Counted from the stretch's first letter, positions 44,424-52,734 are shown. The stretch: 64,000 nt of DNA from JAIQFF01 sp963725615 (GCA_963725615.1 CAVRZO010000001.1:186001-250000); one strand, 5' to 3'. A program made the numbers and translations. The notes: generated by a model not told the origin, from the letters alone.

Positions 44424-44903
44424 CTAGGTCTTCTTGCGCACGCGGGTGTAGTTACCGCTCTTGCCTCCGGACTTGTGCTCGAGCACGATCTCCCGGATTT
44501 CGATTCCCTTGTCCAGCGCTTTACACATATCGTACACGGTCAGCGCGGCAACACTGGCTGCGACCAGGGCTTCCATTTCGACGCCCGTAACCGCCGTGGT
44601 GATAACTTTTGAGCTAATAGCGACGCCATTTTCGCACAGCCGTATGGTCACATCAACGCGGGAAAGCGGCAGGAGATGGCACATGGGGATCAGATCGGAG
44701 GTGCGCTTGGCCGCCATGATGCCCGCCAGCCGGGCCACTTCGAGGGGATCGCCCTTGGGATTTCTTGGCAGCGCTTTGAGCACGGCGGGTTTCAGGACTA
44801 CGAAAGCGCTGGCGCGGGCTTCGCGTTTGCTGGGAGCCTTGGCAGAAACGTCCACCATGCCGGCGCGGCCGGAGCCATCGTAGTGAGAGAGTTTGCGAGG
44901 CAT
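44424..44903 (-). CDS. moaC: Cyclic pyranopterin monophosphate synthase
   Basis: A 159-aa MoaC that converts the MoaA product to cyclic pyranopterin. The signatures are KLSHYDGSGRAGMVDVSAK at the start, LIPMCHLLPLSRVDV and GVEMEALVAASVAALTVYDM with the catalytic KALDKGIEI. The length is normal. moaA is not in the window. Confidence 0.96.
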   Translation of the reverse strand: MPRKLSHYDGSGRAGMVDVSAKAPSKREARASAFVVLKPAVLKALPRNPKGDPLEVARLAGIMAAKRTSDLIPMCHLLPLSRVDVTIRLCENGVAISSKVITTAVTGVEMEALVAASVAALTVYDMCKALDKGIEIREIVLEHKSGGKSGNYTRVRKKT

Positions 44904-44929
44904 CGCGAAAAGCTATCTTACACGCGTGG

Positions 44930-45101
44930 ATGCAGGCGCGAGCGTCCTCGCTCGTGCGGGGAGTGCCACAAGCCACGTAGGGGCGGACGCCCTCGTCCGC
45001 CCGGCGGAGCGAAGCTCCGCTATGTAGGGTTGTGCAGAAACCCGTCGAGCTTCGCTCGACTGGGACGGACGAGGGCGTCCGCCCCTACGTGGGTCGTGGT
45101 G
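44930..45101. repeat. Composite C-B inverted-repeat element between moaC and moeA
   Basis: GCAGGCGCGAGCGTCCTCGC (class C), then CCACGTAGGGGCGGACGCCC and a GGCGGAGCGAAGCTCCGC hairpin, mirrored by GTCGAGCTTCGCTCGAC and GGACGAGGGCGTCCGCCCCT ACGTGG. It fills almost the whole gap, so the two genes may be read as one unit with a structured linker. Confidence 0.87.
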
Positions 45102-46382
45102 CTACCGAATCAGGACCGGGACCCATTCACCGGCGGCAATTCGTTCGCGGTCCGGGGGAATCACGATGTAGCAGTTGGCTCGCGTCATGGAGGCGATGTC
45201 GCCCGAGCCTTGCCAGACCGCCAGTTCAACTTCTGCGTGTTCGAATTCTCCGGACAGAATTGCGGGGAGGAATCGCTTCAGGCCGGTTTTTGTTTTTATG
45301 TCGGACTTGAGGCGCGCATTTAGAAATGCCAGCTTGCGTGACGGCATGCCGGCCAGTGCTTCCAAGACTGGGCGAGCGAAGAGTTCGAAAGTCACCATGG
45401 TGGAGACTGGATTGCCTGGGAGGCCGAAAAAATAAACATGGGCCGGAGGAGACGACAGCGTTTCGCGGGCGAGTCGCCCGCGACCACATGGGACTCTTCC
45501 GAAGACTATCGGCTTGCCCGGTTGGATTTGGGCGCCGGTGAAGAAGAACTCTGCCTGTAATTCTGCCAGGACTTGTTCGACAAGGTCGTACTTGCCCATC
45601 GAGACCCCGCCTGCCAGCAGCAGTAGATCGGCTTCGAGGCCGTCGGCGATGAGTTCACGCAGGCGTTCGGGCTCGTCGGGTGCGATCGGCAGCAGGACGG
45701 GCTCTCCGCCGGCGGCCTGCACCTGCGCGGCCAGAGAATACGAATTCGAGTTGCGGATTTGAGTTGTCGCGGGAGGAACATCGATGTCCACGATTTCGTC
45801 ACCGGTGGAGAGAATCGCGACTTTGGGTTTGCTGTAAACCAGAAGCCGGCTTCTGCCCACCGATGCTGCGATTGCAACCGCGGCGAAATCCAGCCGCGCT
45901 CCCGGAGATACTAACTTCTCGCCGCGCCGCGCCTCTGAGGCGACGGGGGCGATGTTGTCGCCGGCCAGCACCGGCTTCATGATCTGCACTCGGCTGGCGT
46001 CGCGCGAAGTGTATTCCACCATCACCACTGCATCGGCGCCCGAAGGGGCGGGCGCGCCCGTCATGATGGCCGTGGCCTGGCCTGGTTGCAGGGTGGGGAC
46101 ATCTTCACTTCGAGCTCCTGCTTTGATTTCTCCGATCACTTCGAGGCTGGCAGGGAGGGGGGAGAGGTCAGCGGCCTGCACTGCGTAACCGTCGCGCATA
46201 GCCCGGGGGAACGGCGGGAAATGGCGGTCAGCGAATATGGGCTCGGCCAGAACTTGTCCGGCGCCTTCCAGCAGTTCTACCAGCTCCTTGCCGCGGGGAC
46301 GCAGCTGCGCGGCATGAGCCTCGACCAGGTGACGCGCGTCCTCGAAGCTCAAAATAAGAGACGGCTCGGGCACGGCAGCCAT
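45102..46382 (-). CDS. moeA: Molybdopterin molybdenumtransferase MoeA
   Basis: A 426-aa enzyme that inserts molybdate into adenylated molybdopterin. Seen are FPRAMRDGYAVQAADL, MTGAPAPSGADAVVMVE, the core VAILSTGDEIVD, AGGVSMGKYDLVEQVL and GLPGNPVSTMVTFELFARP. Between KPIVFGRV and YFFGLPGNP is an extra segment of about 18 residues (from PCGRGRLARET) encoded around a class-A palindrome at 45464-45488. The start is taken at the MAAVPEPS ATG; an ATG at 46394 is possible and neither has a good ribosome site. Confidence 0.95.
   Translation of the reverse strand: MAAVPEPSLILSFEDARHLVEAHAAQLRPRGKELVELLEGAGQVLAEPIFADRHFPPFPRAMRDGYAVQAADLSPLPASLEVIGEIKAGARSEDVPTLQPGQATAIMTGAPAPSGADAVVMVEYTSRDASRVQIMKPVLAGDNIAPVASEARRGEKLVSPGARLDFAAVAIAASVGRSRLLVYSKPKVAILSTGDEIVDIDVPPATTQIRNSNSYSLAAQVQAAGGEPVLLPIAPDEPERLRELIADGLEADLLLLAGGVSMGKYDLVEQVLAELQAEFFFTGAQIQPGKPIVFGRVPCGRGRLARETLSSPPAHVYFFGLPGNPVSTMVTFELFARPVLEALAGMPSRKLAFLNARLKSDIKTKTGLKRFLPAILSGEFEHAEVELAVWQGSGDIASMTRANCYIVIPPDRERIAAGEWVPVLIR
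45464..45488. repeat. Class-A palindrome unit inside the moeA coding sequence
   Basis: A CGCGGGCGAGTCGCCCGCGA-type unit ending CCACA, identical to the right arm of the intergenic REPIN-like elements. It is read in frame as CGRGRLAR. It lies in a surface-loop position before GLPGNPVS. Confidence 0.88.
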
Positions 46383-46408
46383 GCAGGAGATCATACGACA
46401 GGCTGCTG

Positions 46409-46450
46409 CCACGAACCACGTAGGGGCGGACGCCCCTACGTGGTTCGTGG
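46409..46450. repeat. Perfect 42-bp palindrome upstream of moeA
   Basis: A 20-bp arm, CCACGAACCACGTAGGGGCG, then GA, then its exact complement. The ends match those of the composite elements (CCACGTAGGGGCGG, CTACGTGGTTCGTGG). It lies 26 bp before the moeA start, in the gap to the divergent binding-protein gene. Confidence 0.88.
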
Positions 46451-46560
46451 CGCTTCTTTACGTATTGTCTCTGCTGGTAACCCGGTCCCGGTTGGCATTG
46501 AGCATCGCTCGGCCTTCGAGGACAATCATTTGACGGATTCCCGAGTTTCGGGGGAGAGCT

Positions 46561-47031
46561 GTGCTTTGCCGGCGTGCATTCGGAATCTGGCTGATGGTTG
46601 GTGCTGCGCTCACCGCGGCCCAGGCCAAAGACATCGCCTTGGTTTCCAACAAGTCGAATGAGGTGACCGAAGTCAGCATGTCCGAGCTGGTGAAGATCTG
46701 TAAGGGTCAGACCAGCCGCTGGCCCAAGGGCAAACCTGTCACTTTGTTCAGCCTCAACCCTGCCTCGAACGCGATGAGGATGGTGCTGGAAAAAGTTTAT
46801 GGCATGTCGAGCGACGAAGTCAGCGCTCTGATCGCCACGGCCAACCACGGCAGGGCGAATCATCCCGCCATCATTATCGTGAAGTCCGACAAAGATCTGG
46901 TGGAAGCTGTGGAATCGACGCCGGGCGCAGTTGGGTTGGTGGATGTGTACTCGATCACCGGGGGCATTACGGTGTTGCGGGTCGAAAATAAACTTCCGCT
47001 GGAAGCTGGGTATCCATTGCATGGGAACTAG
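46561..47031 (+). CDS. Small periplasmic phosphate-binding-like (PstS-type) protein
   Basis: A 156-aa exported protein: a signal peptide ending TAAQA is followed by KDIALVSNKSNEVTEVSMSE and PVTLFSLNPASNAMRMVLEK, a layout like half of a PstS-type substrate-binding fold. It is too short for a full transporter-binding protein and has no permease beside it. The GTG start has GGGGAG upstream. Whether it binds an oxyanion (phosphate, molybdate) cannot be told, though it lies beside Moco genes. Confidence 0.65.
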   Translation: MLCRRAFGIWLMVGAALTAAQAKDIALVSNKSNEVTEVSMSELVKICKGQTSRWPKGKPVTLFSLNPASNAMRMVLEKVYGMSSDEVSALIATANHGRANHPAIIIVKSDKDLVEAVESTPGAVGLVDVYSITGGITVLRVENKLPLEAGYPLHGN

Positions 47032-47084
47032 TAGTCCGAAAACGGGTAGCGTCGCCGTCCCGGCGGCTGTCCGGCGGGCGCTAC

Positions 47085-47426
47085 ATGAACAACCGTGATT
47101 CCAAAACGTTGCGCCGCTTTCCCCGCCACCCGCTTGATGTCCGCGTCTCCGTACACACCTTTCGCTCAGGAGAGAGCCTGTCATTTTGGGGGCGATCGAG
47201 TGAGATTGGAGAAGACGGCGTTGGGGCGACCTTGACCGGTGAACTGGAGGCCGGGGAAGTCGTGTCCATGGAACTATCGTTGCCGATGGCGCCGTTTCCC
47301 ATCAAGATCAGGGCGCTGGTACGATATCGCGACGGACTGCGCCATGGCTTTGAGTTTCTGACCCTCAGCGCGACCCAGCGCGACGAAATCCGCCGGGTCT
47401 GCGAGACTCTCTCCGCCGGCATGTGA
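47085..47426 (+). CDS. PilZ-domain protein
   Basis: A 113-aa single-domain PilZ protein. RRFPRHPLDVRVSV gives the RxxxR-type motif of cyclic-di-GMP binding, and SEIGEDGVGATL stands in for D/NxSxxG. The beta barrel continues with VRYRDGLRHGFEFL. It is likely a c-di-GMP receptor that acts by contact with another protein; the partner is unknown. Confidence 0.82.
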   Translation: MNNRDSKTLRRFPRHPLDVRVSVHTFRSGESLSFWGRSSEIGEDGVGATLTGELEAGEVVSMELSLPMAPFPIKIRALVRYRDGLRHGFEFLTLSATQRDEIRRVCETLSAGM

Positions 47427-47617
47427 GCGGCAACGGGTAACGAAAAAAGTTTATCGTGTCGACGGGAACAAGTACCTTCGAATCAATGGACTTTGGTTTG
47501 TCGCGGCTGCTGGTCCATGCAACTTTTTCCGGCCAGATGCGTCCTACTTAACAGAGAATAGAGCTCAGCAATCCAGCACTGCCGGTTGGTACGTAAACCT
47601 CTCAGGAGCTTCCCTAC

Positions 47618-48580
47618 ATGCTGATCAAGAAGGCCGCCGACATTCCATCCTCCGAGATCACCCCGAAAAGCCTGTATCTGAACCGGCGGAAGTTTCTGGC
47701 CTGCACGGCGCTGGCGGGTGCAGCCGCAGTGGCCGCCGGAGTGGGCTTGCGTGAAATGGCTTCGCCGTCATCGGTGGCGCAAGCCAATACCAAGATTGAC
47801 GGCTTGCAGAAGAGCCCGTTCTCGACCAGCGAAACTATCACGCCTTACAAAGACGTCACCAACTACAACAACTATTACGAATTTTCCACCGACAAGTACG
47901 AGCCGGCCGGCCTGGCCAAGAATTTCAAGACGCGCCCCTGGACCGTCACTATTGACGGCGCCGTCAAGAAAAAGCAGGTGCTCGATGTGGACAGCATCAT
48001 CAAGATGGCCGCGCCGGAAGAGCGCATCTATCGCCATCGTTGCGTGGAAGGCTGGTCGATTGTGGTTCCATGGATCGGATTCTCGCTCAGCGAATTGATC
48101 AAGCGCGCCGACCCTCTGCCGAAAGCGAAGTTTGTGGAGTTCACCACACTTTTCGATTTGCAGCAGATGCCGGGCCAGCGCAGCCGGGTGCTGCAGTGGC
48201 CTTACGTCGAAGGCTTGCGGATGGATGAAGCCATGCATCCGCTGGCGCTTTTGTGTTTTGGCATGTATGGCGAAGTGTTACCTAACCAGGACGGCGCGCC
48301 GCTGCGCATGGTGATTCCGTGGAAGTATGGATTCAAAAGCATCAAGGCCATTGTGCGCATTCGCTTTACCGGCGACCAGCCTGTCAACACCTGGAATATA
48401 TCGGCGCCTGGCGAATACGGGTTTTATTCCAATGTGAACCCGAATGTTGATCATCCGCGCTGGAGCCAGGCCACGGAACGGCGGCTGGGAGAATTTCGCA
48501 AGCGTCCGACGCTGATGTTCAATGGCTACGATCAAGTGGCGTCGCTTTATTCCGGCATGGATTTGAAGAAGAACTTCTAG
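47618..48580 (+). CDS. msrP: Periplasmic methionine sulfoxide reductase catalytic subunit MsrP (YedY)
   Basis: A 320-aa molybdopterin enzyme that repairs oxidised methionine in envelope proteins. The Tat signal LNRRKFLACTAL is followed by the YedY fold. C142 in YRHRCVEGWS is the molybdenum ligand, and PWKYGFKSIKAIVRI closes the core. AGGAG lies ten bases before the ATG. msrQ follows 128 bp downstream, and Moco synthesis genes lie 1.2-4 kb upstream. Confidence 0.96.
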   Translation: MLIKKAADIPSSEITPKSLYLNRRKFLACTALAGAAAVAAGVGLREMASPSSVAQANTKIDGLQKSPFSTSETITPYKDVTNYNNYYEFSTDKYEPAGLAKNFKTRPWTVTIDGAVKKKQVLDVDSIIKMAAPEERIYRHRCVEGWSIVVPWIGFSLSELIKRADPLPKAKFVEFTTLFDLQQMPGQRSRVLQWPYVEGLRMDEAMHPLALLCFGMYGEVLPNQDGAPLRMVIPWKYGFKSIKAIVRIRFTGDQPVNTWNISAPGEYGFYSNVNPNVDHPRWSQATERRLGEFRKRPTLMFNGYDQVASLYSGMDLKKNF

Positions 48581-48597
48581 GTAGTGGATGTGGATTT

Positions 48598-48674
48598 GTG
48601 TGGTCGCGACCGACTCGCCCGCGAAGGCCTCGAGTCAAAGTCAACAGCCGCGGGCGAGTCGCCCGCGACCACAC
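48598..48674. repeat. REPIN-like inverted repeat (class A) between msrP and msrQ
   Basis: GTGTGGTCGCGACCGACTCG ... complement ending CGCCCGCGACCACAC. The spacer has GAGTCAAAGTCAACAGCC. It splits what is normally a tight msrPQ operon. Confidence 0.9.
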
Positions 48675-48708
48675 AAACCACACGAGACCGTCCACATTTG
48701 AAGAGCTC

Positions 48709-49335
48709 ATGGTGAAATGGTTCAAACCCGTTGTGTTTCTTGCCTGTCTGGGGCCGCTGGCGCGGCTGGGATGGAAGGCGTACACGGGTCGCCTGGGGGC
48801 CAATCCCATCGAAGTCATCACCCATTCGACGGGTGACTGGATCCTGATTTTCCTGCTGGTGACGCTCTCCGTTACGCCGGTGCGCAAGGCGACCGGGCAG
48901 CTGTGGCTGATTCGTTATCGCCGCATGTTCGGGCTGTTTGCATTCTTCTATGCGTTGCTGCATTTCCTGACTTACATCTGGCTGGACAAATTTTTTGACA
49001 TGCATGAGGTGTGGGCCGACGTAAGCAAGCGCCGTTTCATCACGGTCGGCTTCACCGGATTCGTTCTGCTCATTCCGCTGGCGCTGACTTCCACCGCAGG
49101 CTGGATACGCCGCCTGGGAGGCAACCGCTGGCGGGCGTTGCACCGTCTCATCTATGTCAGTGCGATCGCGGGCGTGATTCATTATTGGTGGCTGGTGAAG
49201 GCTGATGTCAGCAAGCCGGCGCAATACGCCTTCGTGCTGTCTTTGTTGTTGGGGTACCGGATTGTGGCGTGGCTGGTGCAAAAAAGAAAGGCGGCTTCGT
49301 TGGTGACGCGGAGGACGGAAGTTGCGCAGGAGTAG
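48709..49335 (+). CDS. msrQ: Heme-binding membrane subunit MsrQ (YedZ)
   Basis: A 208-aa protein with six TM helices that passes electrons to MsrP. Histidines in ALLHFLTYIW, ALHRLIYVSA and VIHYWWLVKA fit the heme ligands. LVTLSVTPVRKATGQLWLI and YRRMFGLFAFFYALLHF are typical of the family. The ATG at 48709 is chosen because the longer frame runs through the repeat. Confidence 0.95.
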   Translation: MVKWFKPVVFLACLGPLARLGWKAYTGRLGANPIEVITHSTGDWILIFLLVTLSVTPVRKATGQLWLIRYRRMFGLFAFFYALLHFLTYIWLDKFFDMHEVWADVSKRRFITVGFTGFVLLIPLALTSTAGWIRRLGGNRWRALHRLIYVSAIAGVIHYWWLVKADVSKPAQYAFVLSLLLGYRIVAWLVQKRKAASLVTRRTEVAQE

Positions 49336-49354
49336 GCGTCTCTCCAGATTCGCT

Positions 49355-49375
49355 GGACGGGCGGGACGCCCGTCC
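49355..49375. terminator. Perfect 9-bp hairpin with GGA loop after msrQ
   Basis: GGACGGGCG, loop GGA, CGCCCGTCC, 19 bp after the msrQ stop. No T tract follows. It has the same core as the hairpin after rplK. Confidence 0.5.
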
Positions 49376-49399
49376 TCCAACACATAAAGTGACCTGGCT

Positions 49400-49429
49400 T
49401 TGACAACTTTCCTGGCTTGGCTGTGTTAG
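49400..49429 (+). promoter_or_regulatory. Possible promoter of the lipoprotein gene
   Basis: A perfect TTGACA (49400-49405), an 18-bp spacer and a weak TGTTAG (49424-49429), 33 bp before the ATG. Confidence 0.4.
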
Positions 49430-49462
49430 AGGTTGAGGGTACTTACGCTGCACCATTTTCTT

Positions 49463-50911
49463 ATGAGAATTCTATATTTGTATCTGGGCCTGGTTTTGCT
49501 TCTGGTTTGTGCCGGTTGTGGATCGAATAACGGCGGCGTCCCCGGATTCATTCCAAAAGGAAACTTTTCCAATGCGAGCCTGAATGGACAGTATGTGTAC
49601 CAGATCGAGGGCTTTGACTTCAGCAATCCCAACAACGTAGTTCCCTACCGTGAAGCTGGCGTGTTTACCGCCAACGGCAACAAGGTCATCACCAGCGCGA
49701 CCGACGATTTTTCCGAGGGCACGGGTGTGTTCACCACGGTCAGCACCGGCTCCTACTCCATCAACAACGACGGGACCGGCAGCATCACCTTCAGCAATGC
49801 GCTGCTGGGGCCGATCACGCTGGAAGTAACGATGGTGAGTGCTTCAAAGGTCTACCTGGTGGAGGCGGACTCGGCGGTGAATGCGGGCGGGATCGCGGAG
49901 AAGCAGAACTTGACGGCGATTACCGCCGCCCCGAACGGAACGTTTGTTTTCCGGGAGCACGACGTAAATTTGAGCACGCTACAGTCCACGGCCAGCGTGG
50001 GCGCATTCACGCTTACGGGCGGCGTCGCCAGCAACGGGAATAAAGACGTCAATGTGGGCGGGACGCTCAGTTCCCTGACCTTCACCGGTTCATTTAACGC
50101 TCCCGACCCCGCAACCGGCCGGGGCAACGGAACTTTCACCGACAGCGCCCTCGTCACTTCCAGCTTCAACTACTACATCGTGGACGCAAACAACATACGG
50201 CTGCTTGCCGGCGACACGAACATCGTCGGGCAGGGCCGCGCGGAACTCCAGAGTGGCACGCCTACGCTCTCCGGCAGCTACGCCTTCGGAAGCAAGGGGG
50301 ATACTGGCTCCCTGGGCGGAGTCAATATGGCTGGCCGCTTCACTGCCAGTGGAGGGAACATCACCACCGGCGCGCGCGACCTGGTGCAAGACGGCGGTCC
50401 CGCGACCAACGTCAGTTTTACCGGAACCTATACCCAGACCCCCAACGGACGCGCCCTGCTCAACCTCACCACTGCTGCGAACAGCAACTATGTGGTGTGG
50501 ATGGTCAGTCCGACACGCGGCCTCTTCCTGGTTGATGATCCCAACACCGTCCAGGATGGAAGCCTCGATCTGCAGCAAGTTTCCTCGTTTTCGAATTCCA
50601 CCATGAACGGACAGTTCGGGTTCATCATGGATGGATTCGACATCCAAAGCACGCCAAAAGACCGGGTGGGTACGTTGCAGTGGGATGGAGCCGGCAAGCT
50701 GATCTTGAATGAATTCACCAACACGGATGGAGTCCCCAGCAGTGCCACCCTTTCAGGAAATTACGCGGTTTCCGGGAACGGGCGGACCGGGGCCTCGATC
50801 AGCAACCTTTCGAGCAATTTGATTTTTTACCTGGTCTCGGGGAACGATGCCTATGTAGTGCAGACCGACCCGAATGTAGAGCTCAACGGAACCATCAGCA
50901 AGCAGCAGTAA
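49463..50911 (+). CDS. Large beta-rich lipoprotein of unknown function
   Basis: A 482-aa protein. The signal peptide MRILYLYLGLVLLLVCAGC ends at a cysteine preceded by CAG, a lipobox with an unusual -3 residue. The mature chain has two to three related blocks with SLNGQYVYQIEGFDFSNPNN and STMNGQFGFIMDGFDIQSTP at their starts and alternating GTYTxTxNG-type strands, rich in Asn, Gly, Ser and Thr. It looks like a repeated beta-barrel or sandwich exposed on the cell surface. Such proteins are common in Acidobacteriota; no role is known. Confidence 0.75.
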   Translation: MRILYLYLGLVLLLVCAGCGSNNGGVPGFIPKGNFSNASLNGQYVYQIEGFDFSNPNNVVPYREAGVFTANGNKVITSATDDFSEGTGVFTTVSTGSYSINNDGTGSITFSNALLGPITLEVTMVSASKVYLVEADSAVNAGGIAEKQNLTAITAAPNGTFVFREHDVNLSTLQSTASVGAFTLTGGVASNGNKDVNVGGTLSSLTFTGSFNAPDPATGRGNGTFTDSALVTSSFNYYIVDANNIRLLAGDTNIVGQGRAELQSGTPTLSGSYAFGSKGDTGSLGGVNMAGRFTASGGNITTGARDLVQDGGPATNVSFTGTYTQTPNGRALLNLTTAANSNYVVWMVSPTRGLFLVDDPNTVQDGSLDLQQVSSFSNSTMNGQFGFIMDGFDIQSTPKDRVGTLQWDGAGKLILNEFTNTDGVPSSATLSGNYAVSGNGRTGASISNLSSNLIFYLVSGNDAYVVQTDPNVELNGTISKQQ

Positions 50912-50935
50912 AATGGACTACGTGGGGGAAAATCG

Positions 50936-51604
50936 TCAACCGCGTTCGTACGCGTGCTTCTGCTCCAGTTCGGCGAGGGCGGCGCGCATGTCGGCCTCGA
51001 ACTTCTCAGCCTGCGCCATCAGCGATGCATTGGCTGAAGCCCACTCGCCTTCCAAAGTGATCAATTCCTGGCCGCGCAGTTTCTGCGCCACCTCGATCAG
51101 GTGTGCAGGTGTGGTTTCGAGGAACAGCGCTTCGGTAGGATCGCCAACCCAGACCGGCCCTTTCGCGACTTTGGTCTGCCAGTAGACTTTGCGCGCCACC
51201 AGCAGGGCCGCATTCTCGTCCGTGGCCTTGCCAAACACCCACTTGCTGCGTTTGAAATCATAGTAGCGGCTGGAGAATTGCACCGGCACCCGCTTCCCCG
51301 ACTTCAGAAATTCAATTTGCCGGCGATCCACTTCCTTGCGCAGGGCATTGATGACCGGAGCCTCAATGTCTTTCGGCTCCAGCGACGGCATGACCTCGTA
51401 CACGGTCGCGGACAGGTTGACCGACACAGGCGCATGCAGCCCGGCAGAATTTTCCAGAGCGATATCGGCGTGCAGCACGTAAAAATCCGCTCCCGAGGTG
51501 GACTTGTGAAACGGCCACTCCAGATGGAAGGAGAGAGGCAGGCCGCTGAGACAGACGTAGACTTTTTTTTCCTGTGCTTGGTTTGCTTGTATGGCGCTGT
51601 TCAT
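50936..51604 (-). CDS. Hypothetical protein
   Basis: A 222-aa cytosolic-looking protein: VYVCLSGLPLSFHLEWPFHK near the start, then SLEPKDIEAPVINALRKEVD, and a helical acidic C-terminus (EKFEADMRAALAELEQKHAY). The ATG at 51604 (MNSAIQANQAQEKK) is preferred to the longer frame. I recognise no family. Its 3' end meets that of the lipoprotein gene tail to tail. Confidence 0.62.
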   Translation of the reverse strand: MNSAIQANQAQEKKVYVCLSGLPLSFHLEWPFHKSTSGADFYVLHADIALENSAGLHAPVSVNLSATVYEVMPSLEPKDIEAPVINALRKEVDRRQIEFLKSGKRVPVQFSSRYYDFKRSKWVFGKATDENAALLVARKVYWQTKVAKGPVWVGDPTEALFLETTPAHLIEVAQKLRGQELITLEGEWASANASLMAQAEKFEADMRAALAELEQKHAYERG

Positions 51605-52016
51605 AATGAGATTGATGTGGAATTTGTATTTTAACCGTCGCCACTCCACTTTGGGGTTTGGGTGAGCAAGAAATTGGATCGAGCCTAGCAGAAGATGGGT
51701 TTGGCAGGCTTATCTTTACCACGATAACTTCCGTGGTTCTTACTGATTGTGATGCAGACCCAGCCGAGCCTTGCTCGGCCTGGACGGGTCCCTTCGACTT
51801 CGCTCAGGCAGGTCTCTGCCAAGAGACGGTTCGGAGTTCCACTTTGCAGATGATGCGGGTTAAAAAAGACAGGGAGGCCAGGCTTTGACCTGAACATCCT
51901 TCCACTTGTTTACTAACGGGGTTCGTAACGAGATGAATGCCTCAAACGAAGTCTCAAAATGAAAAAGGCGGCCCGCTGGCCGCCTTTACCGTCTAACCTA
52001 CACATCAAGATGGAAG
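51605..52016. other. Gene-free region between two minus-strand genes
   Basis: No gene seen. It has a short hairpin GCCGAGC-CTT-GCTCGGC (near 51761-51777), a degenerate class-D unit (CCCTTCGACTTCGCTCAGGCA) and, at the right end, a strong terminator for the receiver gene (51962-51987). Confidence 0.5.
51962..51987 (-). terminator. Rho-independent terminator of the receiver gene
   Basis: On the minus strand, AAAGGCGGC, loop CAGCGG, GCCGCCTTT followed by more Ts: a 9-bp stem with a T run, 30 bp beyond the stop at 52017. It is the clearest intrinsic terminator in the window. Confidence 0.8.
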
Positions 52017-52406
52017 CTATCGACCCGAAGCTGCGCCTGCTGCTTGAGGATGTAATGAGGCAATCTTTTCCAGCAGGGCGTTCATGCTTCGGCCAGTCTC
52101 CAGGGTGGCGTCAACTGCGGGATGCCCTTCCCCGTCGGTGTGCGTGACCAGGAGGCGCGTTCCAGGCTGCGCCTTCTTGACCATGTAGGCCAGGTGGTGC
52201 CGGTCGTTCTTGGTCAATGTGGGCCCCAGGATGACCAGGTCGAATTTTTCCTTCTGCAGGATGTCCTGGACCTGCTTGCGGCCCTCCGCCTGAGTGACGC
52301 TGTAGCCCGCCTTTTCAATCGTAACTGACTGTGATGCAAGGACTTCTGAATCGCCTTCGGCGTACAGAATCCTTAGCTTTGACGATGATTTCGAGATGTT
52401 TGCCAT
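52017..52406 (-). CDS. Degenerate response-regulator receiver protein
   Basis: A 129-aa stand-alone receiver fold: RILYAEGDSEVLASQSVTIE, then FDLVILGPTLTKNDRHH, then LLVTHTDGEG. The phosphoacceptor position reads G (VILGPTL) and the acidic pair is E-x-D, so it should not be phosphorylated in the normal way. It is probably a phosphate-independent docking protein. The ATG at 52406 is preferred over the longer frame. Confidence 0.72.
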   Translation of the reverse strand: MANISKSSSKLRILYAEGDSEVLASQSVTIEKAGYSVTQAEGRKQVQDILQKEKFDLVILGPTLTKNDRHHLAYMVKKAQPGTRLLVTHTDGEGHPAVDATLETGRSMNALLEKIASLHPQAAGAASGR

Positions 52407-52538
52407 AGTGGAGTTGGGCCGGCCTTTCTCTTCCCGGCTCACCTGCCACGTTAGCAATGCCATGCTGTCCTGAGAACGTCACCTAAGACCAGTACGAAAC
52501 GCTCCGAAGACCACGCCCGACTGGGGACTAGTGCGGCC

Positions 52539-52726
52539 AATGTAGGCGCGAGCGTCTTGCTCGTGCGGCAGCGCCACCAGCCAGTGGGGGACAGCCGCCC
52601 CCGGCTTTCCGGGCGGAGCAAGGCTCCGCTATTTTCTTGCTTTTGGCCAAACGCCTGTCGAGCTTCGCTCGACTGGACAGCCGGGACGGCTGTCCCCACG
52701 TGGTTCGGGGCGCTCGCGCCTACGTT
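52539..52726. repeat. Composite nested inverted repeat C-B-B'-C'
   Basis: It starts AATGTAGGCGCGAGCGTC and ends CGCTCGCGCCTACGTT (class-C ends). Inside are GGGGACAGCCGCCCCCGGC and GGCGGAGCAAGGCTCCGC, mirrored by GTCGAGCTTCGCTCGAC and GGACAGCCGGGACGGCTGTC. It fills the 328-bp gap between the receiver gene and the kinase stop; the remaining bases show nothing else. Confidence 0.9.
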
Positions 52727-52734
52727 ATGAAGGC

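Noticed and set aside
44930..45101. Possible CRISPR array from the recurring palindromic units
   Set aside because: The units are scattered singly in gaps, vary in sequence and face each other; there are no regular direct repeats with unique spacers and no cas genes.
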